From NCBI GenBank assembly GCA_047495785.1, contig JBLDXI010000029.1, forward strand, positions 3,224,001 through 3,288,000: a stretch of 64,000 nt of DNA, given 5' to 3'. Under the pieces are notes generated by a model that was not told where the DNA came from, did no database searches, and saw only the letters and a program-made list of their open reading frames with translations. The stretch comes from Lepidodermella squamata (taxonomy: Eukaryota > Gastrotricha). The translations under genes and the position numbers were made by a program. Positions within the stretch are counted from its first letter, which is position 1; each line of letters begins with the position of its first letter. This document shows, piece after piece, positions 12,158 through 22,635 of the stretch.

Positions 12158-15106
12158 CTATTTGCATCCATCGGCTTCGCAAACTGAAACAAAATCAGAG
12201 CAAATTTTAGTTGCCTAGAAATTTGAAAAGATGTAATTCCGAAAGGGAATCGCAGCTTTATGTAGCAAGAATATTGTTGTCGTACCTTCAGCAACTGAAA
12301 ATAACTTGGATAGAAGTGAATTCTTCATAGGTAGCTACGGTGCTAACTTACGTTTTGAGCAGTCGGACCCGGTGAAACCCGCATCGCAGGCGCACGTGTT
12401 CGGGGCGACGCATTGGCCGCGCAGGAAACATCGCTTCTGGCATACAGCTTTAGCAGAAAAAATATAAAAATTATCAATAAAAAAATAAATCAGTAATTGG
12501 ATGAAACTATTTTTATGGCTAATATTAGGGATTCTGACTTCGGGTTTATTTTGAAATATTAATTTAAAATTGGGACAAAAATTAAACTAAACGGTAACAA
12601 GTGAGGTTTGGCGAGATTTATGACACTGTGAGATTTCGTTGCCCCTTTCAAGATCAAGTAACGAGGATTCGAACGATATCAAAAGGGGGTTTATAGTCAC
12701 CAGGGTTGCTGAGAAAATGGGCTGCAAAGTTTCGAAGCTTCAAATTTCCGAAAAATGCGGTCTCACAAAATTTGGTTTCTACATTGCATCGATAATTCGT
12801 CGCGCAATATATTCTGATGTTATTTACTACGCTTTTGTAGTATCAACCTAATTCTTCCACGTCAACCTAAATCTATAAGCCTTTTCGGCTTTGGGGTTCT
12901 CCCGTCTTTTGAGGAGGATGGGAGCCTCGTAGAGTCTCAATTTAGAAAACTCGGAATCCTCGAGAAAAACTGAGTAAGAACATTTAGAAATCCAAGAATC
13001 GTCCCTCTTCAAGTCAACAAACTGTTTGGCATTTGTTGGAACATGCGCCAAATCCCACTTTCCACTTGTTAATAATAAAAAGATACTGAATAATTCTACA
13101 AACGCGCTAAACAATCTGGTGGCTTCCAGTCTGACGTGCAGATGCATCGACCGGGGCGAACACACGTTCCGCCATTTGCACAACCAGCCGGGCATAAAGC
13201 TGCAGTGATACAAGTAACTGAATATCGTTCGACTACCTTATGACAATGAGAAATTACGTGTATCGCAACGTCCACCAGTCCATCCCGGAGCGCAGGTGCA
13301 TACGTCGACAGCCGAGCAGTTACCTCCGAGGCCACACGCTGGGCTACAAGCCGCTTTGAATTAAAAGCAGATTTTCAAACAATCCAGATACAGGAAGAAC
13401 CGTTCGAACTTACGCCTGCGGCAATCCCAACCAGTCCAACCTGCTTCGCACGTGCATTTGTAGCCACCGAGGCGGGACAGATCCCCAACACATGACTTAG
13501 GTTGGCAGTTTGGGGCGCACGTGATTTCTGTTAAATTTTCGTGCAAATAACAGTTAGAAGCATGAAGCATCCTCAAGAGTACTTTCAATTTGACCATAAA
13601 CAAGTGAAACGTGGGGTTTAGCGTTTAGCGTATTTTCTGTATTTTTCAGCGAATGGCACAAAATGTGTCGACTAGATAAGGGACGATTTTTGGATTCCTA
13701 AATGTTCTTACTCAATTTTCTCGAGGATTTCGAATTTTCAAAATGGAGGCTTCTATGAGGCTCCCATCCACCTAAAAGGACGGGTGCCACCAAAGTCTAG
13801 CCGAAAGACTCATCGATCTCGATTGACGGGGAAGCACTAGCTTGATTCCATACATTTTTTAGAATATCTAGCAAGATTCCTCGCCCGAGAGATTGGATCA
13901 AATAACATAAGAATGCGCGACGAAGAGTTAACGCAAAAGAATTGGCGCAAAAAACTTAATTTTTTAAGCGCGCATTCATGGAAATTTCCAATTTTCACCC
14001 GTAAATTCTGAAGCTTGTTTTCTCAGCTACCCTACCATGATGACTATCAGCCTCCTTTTGATATCGTTCGACTTCTCGTTCTATGATCTTGAAAGAGGCA
14101 TCAAAATCTCACGATGTCAAACATTTTGCCAAACCTCACGTTTCACTTGTTAACAGTCATTTTTGGTTCTTGGGGGTACAGTTAGTTTAACGAGAAGACC
14201 GAAGAATCCAAAAATGACTTATGAATCTGGGTAAAACAATTGCATTCAACCCTCTCATTGCATTAAAATGCATCCTCGTAAACCTCGGGGTTTGCCTTAC
14301 GATTGATAAGCTGGCACTGTTGTCTCAAAATTGCCATTTGTCCGAGGGATAACACAGCTTTGTGTACTGAAACACAGGCGTACTTCATGTTGAACGTATA
14401 AATGTCCCTATAGAAGACAATTGAGCATGTATTATATTCAACTATCAATCTTCATTCTTGATGAATTGATAGTTGCTAACCTTTTTCCTAACGTCAAAAG
14501 GGAGCTGGTTGAGGCTGGAGAGTTGCTGAAGCTTGGAGTGATTGCTGTGTCACAGACACCGTAAAACGATGAGTTTGCAGCGTTGTAAATCATCGCAACA
14601 AATTGCCACGCTGAGAAATCACACGCTATTTCCGTCCAGTTTACGTTTAGATTAGACACGTATAAAAAATTCGGTGTCTGATCCCCGTCAGCTTGTTTAC
14701 TATAACGCCATATATGACCTTTCGCATCTCCATTTGCGCTCCACTCGAAAATACCACTTTTACGTGGGGCGAAGACATAACCAGCTATTGTGAACGAAGA
14801 TGTGCCCATGTCTATTCTAGAATCGTTAACTTCGATCCAACTTGTAGTGTCAGCTTTGTTAGTCTCCCAAGCTGTATTCGGGGCTCCGAACGGTCCCTGA
14901 GCCAACACACCCATGCTTGTTCTGAAAGCAGCGTCCAGCGAAATGCCAGATGCGTCACGTGTGCCGAACAGCTCGTTAAATGGCCAAAACGCTACCAAAT
15001 TTGGAAAATTGAACGCTTGATTCGTTTTGAATTGAGCGACATAAGTCTGGCCATTCACTACTAATGAGTGGACCAGGCAAATGGCAGAAATTAAACTTGA
15101 TTTCAT
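12158..15106 (-). CDS. Secreted LamG + 4 EGF protein, gene A
   Basis: Predicted extracellular adhesion or lectin-like protein of 389 residues. The exons are 15106-14481, 14407-14301, 13527-13414, 13353-13258, 13199-13104, 12447-12352, 12294-12286 (9 nt) and 12183-12158. From the start: a signal peptide (about 1-19), a concanavalin/LamG-type domain (about 30-225; VAFWPFNELFGTRDASG, SWIEVNDSRIDMGTSSFTIA, WQFVAMIYNAANSS), a short Cys linker, then four EGF repeats, one per exon, with phase-1 boundaries (CSPACGLGGNC, CPAGCANGGTC, CQKRCFLRGQC) and CxCxxGWxGxxC ends. The protein ends VCEADGCK. All phases agree. The ATG at 15106 was chosen because it gives a clean signal peptide shared with gene B. 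The two longest introns hold transposon copies absent from gene B. Ligand unknown; the LamG fold usually binds glycans or proteins. Confidence 0.88.
12286..12294 (-). other. 9-nt microexon of gene A
   Basis: TTGCTGAAG is bounded by ...TTATTTTCAG and GTACGACAAC. It adds Leu-Ala-Glu between EGF4 (ending SDCSK) and the last exon (VCEADGCK) and keeps phase 1. The equivalent exon of gene B is 12 nt, adding Leu-Ala-Glu-Glu. Conservation of frame and residues in both paralogs supports it. Confidence 0.8.
12595..13071. mobile_element. MITE with TAACAAGTG ends, copy 1 (intron of gene A)
   Basis: It starts TAACAAGTGAGGTTTGG and ends CCACTTTCCACTTGTTA, which are inverted repeats. It fills the intron between EGF3 and EGF4 exons. 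It is related, in inverse orientation, to 13599-14152. The equivalent intron of gene B is shorter and lacks it. The 70- and 121-codon frames inside it are not considered genes. Confidence 0.7.
13599..14152. mobile_element. MITE with TAACAAGTG ends, copy 2 (intron of gene A)
   Basis: The left end AACAAGTGAAACGTGGGG and right end CCTCACGTTTCACTTGTTA are inverted repeats. The interior matches the reverse complement of copy 1 over long stretches, for example GATATCGTTCG and ATGTTCTTACTCA. It lies in the intron before EGF1. No coding capacity. Confidence 0.7.
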
Positions 15107-16293
15107 ATAACGCGAGAAATTATCGAATTCGTTGCACGGAAAGGCAGCTGTATGCAAAACAAGAATTTTACGCCGTGTGGGTAGAGAAATGTCGTGAATA
15201 ATGAATGAATGCGCGTTCACGCGTTCCGAGCAACAACAGCAGGATTTCGGTTAACGATCGACTATGATTAGAATGTCTCATCGAGCCGACGCCGCGCATA
15301 TCGGCGACACTTTTCGTGTTGGTTTATTCGATTTTCACGTGAGTTGGTCATGCTTTCCAAACTCAAACCAATATTTGTAAGCTGTTTTTCATAGTGAAAG
15401 ATTGGGTTGGCATTGTTAATCATAATGTATAAAAATGGTTGTACAGTAAGGTTATATCATTAAATCGTTCGTGGCACGGAAGAACCGGCGATTCAATCTA
15501 CACTGTCGAACCGAGCATTCATAAACGCGGGTCTGAGGGATCAGAGAAACGGTTCGAATGATGGATGTCGAATAAACGCGTCCTGTCGCAGCGCACGTGC
15601 GATTCGAACGCCTTAAGCATGTGCGACATGGCATTCGTAATATTAGTGAATCCAATTCGAAGTTTTAACTAAGTGAGTGTACACGTGTATCCAGCGTGAT
15701 GAAGTCAAAGTCACCTGCCTTCAGTTGCGTCATTGCATAGTTCGATTCCGCGTCATTAGAGTGAACGGCTTCAATCTAATTGGTCTAGAAGTCGCAGAGC
15801 CGAATTAGATCATTTTAATCAAATCTATGTTCATATAAAGGGAGTTCTCCGTCAAAGGGCCACAGTGGTAATTTAGGCTATAAACGAAACTAAGCGAAAG
15901 CGGGATCTTCGAGAAGTAAGGAAATTTTTGATATCAAAATAAGATTAATTTATTTTCTACTACAGTTCACTCATTCTCAGATCCGTAAAGGACGTCCGGC
16001 TGAAAATCAGGGTGCGAATTACAGGGTTGTCGTTTTTAGATGCCAAACACAAAAAGGCTGAAATTACCTAAGGCGGAATTCCTTGGTTTCTTCGACTAGG
16101 CACTAAAAAAGACCTCAGGTTACTTCTCGGAAACCGGACGTTCCTTACGTGTGTCGAATATAATTATGGTGCATTGTATAATGTATTGTCACAGAAGCTC
16201 CTTAATTCGCTCTGTAAAAATCCTCTGGTTGACCAGGCAATATTTAATAGACAGAATTGTAATATGCGTCGAAATCCAAAGAGTTGCCATTTG
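15107..16293. other. Intergenic between LamG-EGF genes A and B
   Basis: Contains the 5' flank of gene A (conserved block at about 15165-15350) and then sequence running to the 3' end of gene B. The minus-strand 67-codon frame at 15452-15655 is basic and repetitive but has no family features; not called. Confidence 0.5.
15165..15350 (-). promoter_or_regulatory. Conserved 5' flank of gene A
   Basis: This block is closely matched by 19068-19240 upstream of gene B. Shared words (plus strand) are CGCCGTGTGGGTAGAGAAAT, GTGAATAATGAATGAAT, CGATCGACTATGATTAGAAT and TTTCGATTTTCACGTGAG. Either the promoter was duplicated with the gene or the block is 5' UTR. No TATA box is evident. Confidence 0.55.
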
Positions 16294-19008
16294 TTATTTA
16301 CATCCATCGACGTCACAAACTGAAACGAAAGTGGAGTAAATTTCAGTTTCCTCGAAATTCGAACAGCTCTTAAATGCCAAAGAAAAGGCTAGAGCTTTGC
16401 TGCCGTACCTTCTTCGGCTACTGAAATATACTTTGGATGAGTGAATTCTTCGTGGGTAGCTAAGGTGATAACTTACGTTTTGAGCAGTCGGACCCTGTGA
16501 AACCCGCATCGCAGACGCACGTGTTCGGGGCGATGCATTGGCCACGCAGGAAGCATCGCTTCTGGCAGACAGCTTTTTCAAAGAATAAAAATTGATCAGG
16601 AAAGCAATTACGAATTACATGCTAAGTGAGCTGGGGTTTTAGCTTGTGAATTCCCCTCAATTATCGCGTTCGGAGTACCCTATAATTCACCTATTTATAA
16701 ATGTTTACGGAATTCATCCTTAAAGGTGACCCTGATTCATTTACTCAGCCTAATTCATCCTAATTACTTGCACCTTATTTACACATGCTGCTTGTGTCTT
16801 CTCTATAGGACGATTTTTTCTGGTGTATTATTGTATTATTATCATCAGATTTTTATGAATAATCTTATAGTGGTTCAACTTGATGACACTTGAAACATCG
16901 AAATACGAAAATTATATACCTATTTTTTAATTTTGATGCAAATTTTTAAAACTACAGCTTCAATCGACGGAGTACTGTATATTAAAACTGAAAAAATCCA
17001 CAAACGTGTTAGACAATCTGGTGGCTTCCAGTCCGACGTGCAGAGGCATCGACCGGGGCGAACACACGTCCCGCCATTTGCACAACCGGCCGGGCATATA
17101 GCTGCAGTAGTACAAGTAAGATTGATCATCGTTCGATTACCTTATGACAATGAGAAATTACGTGTATCGCAACGTCCACCAGTCCACCCCGGAGCGCAGG
17201 TGCATACGTCGACAGCCGAACAATTGCCTCCGAGGCCACACGCTGGACTACAAGTCGCTTGATTTTCAAATAGATTTTCAAACAATCCATAATGGAAGAA
17301 CCGTTCGAACTTACGCCTGCGGCAATCCCAGCCGGTCCAGCCTGCTTGGCAAGTGCATTTGTAGCCACCAAGGCGGGACAGATCCCCAACACATGTCTCA
17401 GGTTTGCAATTTGGGGCGCACGTGATTTCTGTTCACATTTCGAGCAAACAGTTGGAAACATGGAGAATGAAGTGATAAGTATTACGATTAATCATCCTGA
17501 GTAATCTTAATTATTTTTAGGTATTCTTACGGATTCCGAAGCATTAGGGAGGCCGAAGAATGAAAAATGGCTAATGAATACCATATATACCGATTTATTG
17601 GGCTCTGCCTTGTAATTTTTTCAATCAACCCGCAACCCGCAACGAGACCTGCCCTTTATTTCGGCCCGGCCCTAATTTATTTAGCTGCTGTTGAACTTTG
17701 ATCTGATATATACCGATTTATTGGGCTCTGCCTTGTAATTGTTTCAATCAGCAACCCCTTTGCCCATTATTTCTGCCCCATATCTATTGAAGTGAAGCTC
17801 CAATGGTCGCCTTGTATGGGTCGATGTGCTACAAAAGGACGCGATTCTTTTAGCTACACAAATGTGGAACTGCTTATACCAAATAGCTGCTGTCATCACA
17901 TTCCGTAATGAACGATCCTTCCAGCTACAACACCCGTTACTATGAGCCGACAGTTCGAGTCTTAGCTATCGAGGTCCCGACCTTTGGAATCAACTGCCGA
18001 TTGCCGATGAATGTTCACCAGTCTGAGACAGCTCTGGCGCGGCGGGAAGCCACTCACTCGCACTTTTTTGAAAAAATTCTGCTGAATTCAAATAATTTCA
18101 TACGGTAATAATAAATAAATTCTAATTCTGAACATGAGATAAGTATATGTATCGAAAAAAATGCATTCAGCCCCCTCGAAAAACATCCTCTGGGTTTGCC
18201 TTACTATTGATGAGCTGGCACTGTTGTCTCAAAATCGCCATTTGTCCGACGGATAAAGCAGCTTTGTGAACTGAAACACAGGCGTACTTGTTGTTGACCG
18301 ATGAAGCTGAACTCACCCTGGGAGGCAATTATTCGTAACATTTCGAATATCATTCATAGCAAATTTGATTTGTGCAAACCTTCTTCCGAGGGTGAAAAGT
18401 GAGCTGGTTATGGAAAAAGAGTTGGTAACACTTGAGCTGAACGTTGTATTACAAACACCGTAAAGTGATGAGTTTGCAGCGTTGTAAATCATCGCAACGA
18501 ATTGCCACGATGCGTAATTACAGGCAACTTCAGTCCAACCTCCGTTGTTATTAGCGGCATGTAAAAAATTGGGCGTCGGATTCCCTTCATTCGCCATATT
18601 ATAACGACATAAATTGCCTTTCCATGTTCCAACTCCGCTCCATTCGAAAATATAAGCACTGACTGGGACAAAGACAAAGCCAGCGACTGTGAACGAAGAT
18701 GTGCCCATGTCGATTCTAGAATCGTTAACTTCAATCCAACTTGTTGTATCAGCTTTGTTCGTCTCCCAGGCTGTTTTCGGGGCGCCAAAGGGTCCCTGGG
18801 TCAAGACACCCACGTTTGTTTTGAAAACAGCGTCCAGCGAATTGCCCGATGCGTCGCGTGTGCCGAACAGCTCGTTGAGTGGCCAAAACGCAACGATATT
18901 CGGGAAATTAACGGCTTGATTCATCTTAAACTCTGCAATGTACGTCTGGCTATTCACCATTAGTGAGTGGACCAGTAGGCAAATGGCAGATATTAAACTT
19001 GATTTCAT
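16294..19008 (-). CDS. Secreted LamG + 4 EGF protein, gene B
   Basis: Tandem paralog of gene A, 393 residues. The exons are 19008-18380, 18317-18205, 17428-17315, 17257-17162, 17101-17006, 16572-16477, 16420-16409 (12 nt) and 16319-16294. Intron positions and phases are identical to gene A, and the EGF exons have exactly the same lengths (114, 96, 96, 96 nt). Domains: signal peptide MKSSLISAICLLVHSLMVNS, LamG domain (VAFWPLNELFGTRDASGNS, SWIEVNDSRIDMGTSSFTVA, ASWQFVAMIYNAANSS), the linker ILRQQCQLIN, four EGF repeats, and a C-terminal VCDVDGCK. The LamG segments differ more than the EGF repeats; exon 2 begins VSSASSVNN against DIYTFNM in gene A. Predicted to be secreted. Function inferred only from domains. 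Confidence 0.88.
16409..16420 (-). other. 12-nt microexon of gene B
   Basis: TAGCCGAAGAAG lies between ...ATATTTCAG and GTACGGCAGC. In phase 1 it codes Leu-Ala-Glu-Glu. It is homologous to the 9-nt exon of gene A with one extra Glu codon. Confidence 0.8.
17815..18090 (+). mobile_element. Decayed LINE 3'-end fragment in intron of gene B
   Basis: Plus-strand frames, broken by at least two shifts, read SSYNTRYYEP and then LSYRGPDLWNQLP. This resembles the C-terminal tail of jockey/CR1-type non-LTR polyproteins, and a similar tail is seen at 49925-50326. It lies antisense in the intron before EGF1 of gene B. Confidence 0.55.
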
Positions 19009-20338
19009 ATCAAGAAAATTACAAATCTTTTGCACGAAAAGCAAAATGCAAAATTAAATTAAGAATTGTGCGCCGTGTGGGTAGAGAAATTTCGTGAATA
19101 ATGAATGAATCAACGATCGTTCATGGGTTCCGGGCAACAACATTTCGTTTTGCGATCGACTATGATTAGAATGTCACATCTCGCCGACGCCTTGCGTGCG
19201 CTATGCTAGTCGATTGTTTCGATTTTCACGTGAGTCGCGCCTCACATTGTCTTTCATTAACTTGGGAGGTTTCAGTGTGTTCAAGGTTAAAGTTGAAAAA
19301 AGTTGCAAGCAGCTTGGTCAGTCAGTCGTACCCATGACCTGCGTTCTTTAATTATCTCGTCGAGATGAATCGTTTGATATCAAATTCGAGCAGTTTTTTT
19401 CGATTTATTCATGCGATTTTATGCTGGAGATTTCATAGTTCCTGAAGAAAATTCGACTCTCTCAAAAAATCTCACCTGAAGTTGCGGGAAAGTGCGGTAC
19501 TTGCTTGGGGTAATTCGCACCTGTCAGAAACTAGGTCAAACCTGGTACAGGTAGCAATTTAAAATTTCAGAAAGAATTCTGATAAATACACCGGTCCAAT
19601 TTCCTCTAACAGCCTTGAAAAGGCCAAATTCCTAACGTTAACAGGTGATTTCACTTCAATCAACATATACAGCGTGTCCCATAGGTAACGGAAAAACAGG
19701 CGGAAATGCACGGAAAAGGGATCTGGAGATCTAGAGGGGAAATTATATCTTATGTTCAGAGAAATCTAAAAAATCTAAAGTGCCATAAGAATAGTAAGTC
19801 TAATTTGAATGGGATTAAATTGAATCCTAAAAGATTTGATCCAACAAGGTAAAAACCGAAAATTACCGAACCATCTACCATCGGGGTTTCGAGGGTTTTT
19901 TCCGGGAAATTTACAATTTCTTCGGTAAAATCGAGGATAAATGATGGCAGATTGGCTTCATTTATATAATTCGATTTAATTTCTTTAAAAAAATTGCAAA
20001 GAATTGCAAAATGGTTGCGCAACTTATGGGGCACGCTGTAGCTTGTTCGAAAAGACCATAGAGGCCAGGTTCGCCAGGGTTTTTGCCAGGTACGGTATCG
20101 AAACTACCGGAATAACATTCTGCTAGCCGGATTTTACTCACTAAACGCATTTAGGTCAAAAAATTATCAAATTATTATCAACAAATTGCACATATTTTAT
20201 TTGTTCAAAAGGCTGCAGGTGAAAAAAACACGGATATAAAAAAAGCAATATAAACCAGTAATTATAATATCGATCGTCGCGTGATAATAAAAAATAGCTC
20301 AATGCGCAAATGATTTCTGAACATTCAATCCAAAATCC
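19009..20338. other. Intergenic with conserved 5' flank and one MITE
   Basis: 19068-19240 matches the 5' flank of gene A (see 15165-15350) and is the likely control region of gene B. A GTGTCCCA-ended element follows at 19668-20040. The remainder is AT-rich without exons. Confidence 0.5.
19668..20040. mobile_element. 373-bp MITE, TACAGCGTGTCCCAT ends
   Basis: It begins TACAGCGTGTCCCAT and ends ATGGGGCACGCTGTA, nearly perfect inverted repeats. If the outer TA is the target duplication, the element proper starts CAGCGTGTCCCA, which fits Tc1/mariner-type insertion. Copies occur at 11063-11720, with fragments near 24910-25090 and 53600-53700. Non-coding. Confidence 0.75.
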
Positions 20339-22565
20339 TCAGTTCGGCCTATTAACAGTCACCGGGTAAATGCCGAACATAACAACCGGCGTGAAGCATA
20401 TACAGGCGAGGTAAAGCAGGCCAACCACGCGTTCGGTAACAACGGCTAAAAAGTGCCACTGAGCCTCGCGGTACGTTAAATTGTCGCTCCCTGTAAAAAC
20501 GCCGACAACATCGCCAACTTCCGCTTTCTGTCCTTCCCTCATTCGCCGGTCAGCCATGTTCGTTTTAGGCCTCGAATCGCCGCCGTTGATATCGTGAAAA
20601 TCCGTCCTATTCATGCCATTCATAACGCCTTTAACCCCATTCGCGACATTTTTCGAATTACCATTAAGGTGGTTTTCGTCCGATTTTTCGGTATTATTAT
20701 TACCGTTTTCGGTATTTTCGGGCGGAACTTTTCGGGTACTTCTCGGAATTTTTGAGCGAAGATTGACGACGGTTGCTACTACGCAAGTGACGCTGAATAA
20801 CCAATTTGGCATTCGAGTTGCTGTAGATTCGTTGTTTTCTTCAATCATGCTCAGAGCGTAGAGCGCAAAACCTTCGCCCAACTGAGGAAAAAATCTGGAA
20901 AAATCGGAAAAAATTCCAGAAAATTACCGAAAATTTACCATCGATATTGAGATAAAAGCCATTTGTAGATTAATGTAAATCGATAGCAAAGGTATATGCT
21001 GACTGGATCTAAAAATCGAAATAATATTTCCAAATTCAAGTCAAGATACCTTTGAAATTCGAAAATTGAAAATTCGGTGAAATTGAAAATTTTGGAAAAA
21101 TTGGCAAATTGATATTCAAGTCAAAAAAAATTGAACTTGATATTTGAAATTGAAAAAAATTGAAAAAATTAAATTTTAGGAATTTTGAATAATTTTGGAA
21201 AATTGAAACAATTTAAATGTGAAAAATACGAAAATTTGAAAATAATTGAATGCGTTTCTGTAAATTCTCACCTTGGCAAATCGCCAACAACCATTAGCTG
21301 GAATACGGAATAGGCTAGTAGGCACGTGAATGAAATTTCGACCTTTTCGACATGTCCCACTGGAACGCCGAAATTCGCAAGGTGAGCAATAGAAATAAGG
21401 CAACTGGGTATGACCACGTTCATCCTAAAATAATAAAAAATGCAGAGAAAATTCTTAGATTTTCAATTTTTTTACATGTAATATTCGATTTTTCGCTTCA
21501 CGGTGAAATGAAATTCAAGATGGTCGAACGAGGCGCTAGGATCGGCATAGGTAACATTGACCTTGGTCTGGGTTGTTGCTATCAAGTCCCATTGTTCATT
21601 TTCTTTGAAATATTTTTTCGACACATTGCCAACAAAATACAGCGACATGAATTGCCTCGTATATCGCCAACTAATTATTTTTAAAAAATCACAAAAAAAT
21701 AAAAAACATCGCGCAATACCTTTCCAGCTCTAAGGAACAGGTCTGGAAAATTTAGAAAAAATTCAAAATTTTAATTATTGAATATTTGAATTATTTACCT
21801 GAGTATCGAATGGGAAAAGCGTCAAATCCAATTCGCAATAGACCGAAAATGTCCCACCAGGGCTGTATAAAATGTAACCATTCGAGTAAACTCGAACTTT
21901 TTCATCGTCTTTCCCCATCAGGATGTAACGACTTTCAGAATTCATCTAAAAATATGAGAAATTCTGAATTTTAAAGGAATTATTTTTAAATAATTACCTG
22001 AGCTATGTCTGGCAGCCAAACTTCGTCAGCAGGGAGTACTAAAAAATTAATAAAAAAAATTCAAATATTGAAAAATTTAAATTTCAACTACGAACCAACA
22101 TATTCAACGCAATTGTATGGAAAGTCTTTAATCCAATATCTGAAATGATCCTCCCATCTCTGAAATAATGAAATTTCATTGAATTTCAAAAATTTCAATT
22201 TTTTTTATATTTTACCACACTCAGATATCCGGTAATTTTCATAATTCGCTCTCTCTCAATCTAAAACAAAATTTTGAATTTCAAAAAAAAATTAAACAAA
22301 ATTAATATCTTACGACGTCGTTGATTTGGGACACGCCAAAGGTGAGGTAAACATCAACAGAGTCATTAGCGTTCAACCTTGGCCGTTGCCATTTTCCATA
22401 TGGAGTAAAATATTTATCCGCAACTTGTTGCTCTGTAACCGCAGATTCAGGATTTTCACGCTTGCAACCAGCCGCTTTTGTTTTCGGCGGGCCAAATGGC
22501 TGTTGGCAGCGAGCCAAAATTATTAAATTAATCAGCAATAAATTAATTTTTATAAAATTCGACAT
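20339..22565 (-). CDS. Cys-loop ligand-gated ion channel subunit, gene C
   Basis: Nicotinic-receptor-like pentameric channel subunit, 510 residues in ten exons: 22565-22314, 22260-22216, 22159-22096, 22038-21998, 21945-21799, 21742-21720, 21670-21476, 21424-21272, 21008-20939 and 20881-20339. A signal peptide is followed by the ligand-binding domain (VWLPDIAQ, cys-loop CELDLTLFPFDTQTC with exactly 13 residues between cysteines). Next come M1 (NVVIPSCLISIAHLANF), an EKVEIS motif before M2 as in cation channels, M3, a long Asn-rich M3-M4 loop and M4 (LLYLACICFTPVVMFGIYP). There is no vicinal Cys pair in the loop C region (VTYADPSASFDH), so it is not a classical acetylcholine-binding alpha subunit. 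It is the downstream partner of gene D, 70 nt away. Transmitter unknown. Confidence 0.9.
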
Positions 22566-22635
22566 TTTTCAGAAATTTCTAAAAAATTTGAAAAATTTGA
22601 AAAAATTATTTCAATTTTTTTAAATGGATTTTTTT
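22566..22635 (-). promoter_or_regulatory. 70-nt spacer between channel genes, candidate trans-splice acceptor
   Basis: Gene D stops at 22636 and gene C starts at 22565. The minus-strand spacer contains CAAATTTTTTAG ending at 22579, a good 3' splice-site sequence 13 nt before the gene C ATG, preceded by poly-U-rich sequence. This is too short for an independent promoter plus terminator. It fits an operon resolved by spliced-leader trans-splicing. That is inference; no leader gene was seen. Confidence 0.45.

Noticed and set aside
12848-13213. 121-codon minus-strand frame as a gene
   Set aside because: Part lies in a MITE and part overlaps the real EGF3 exon in another frame.
15452-15655. 67-codon basic frame upstream of gene A
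   Set aside because: No counterpart upstream of gene B and no domain features.
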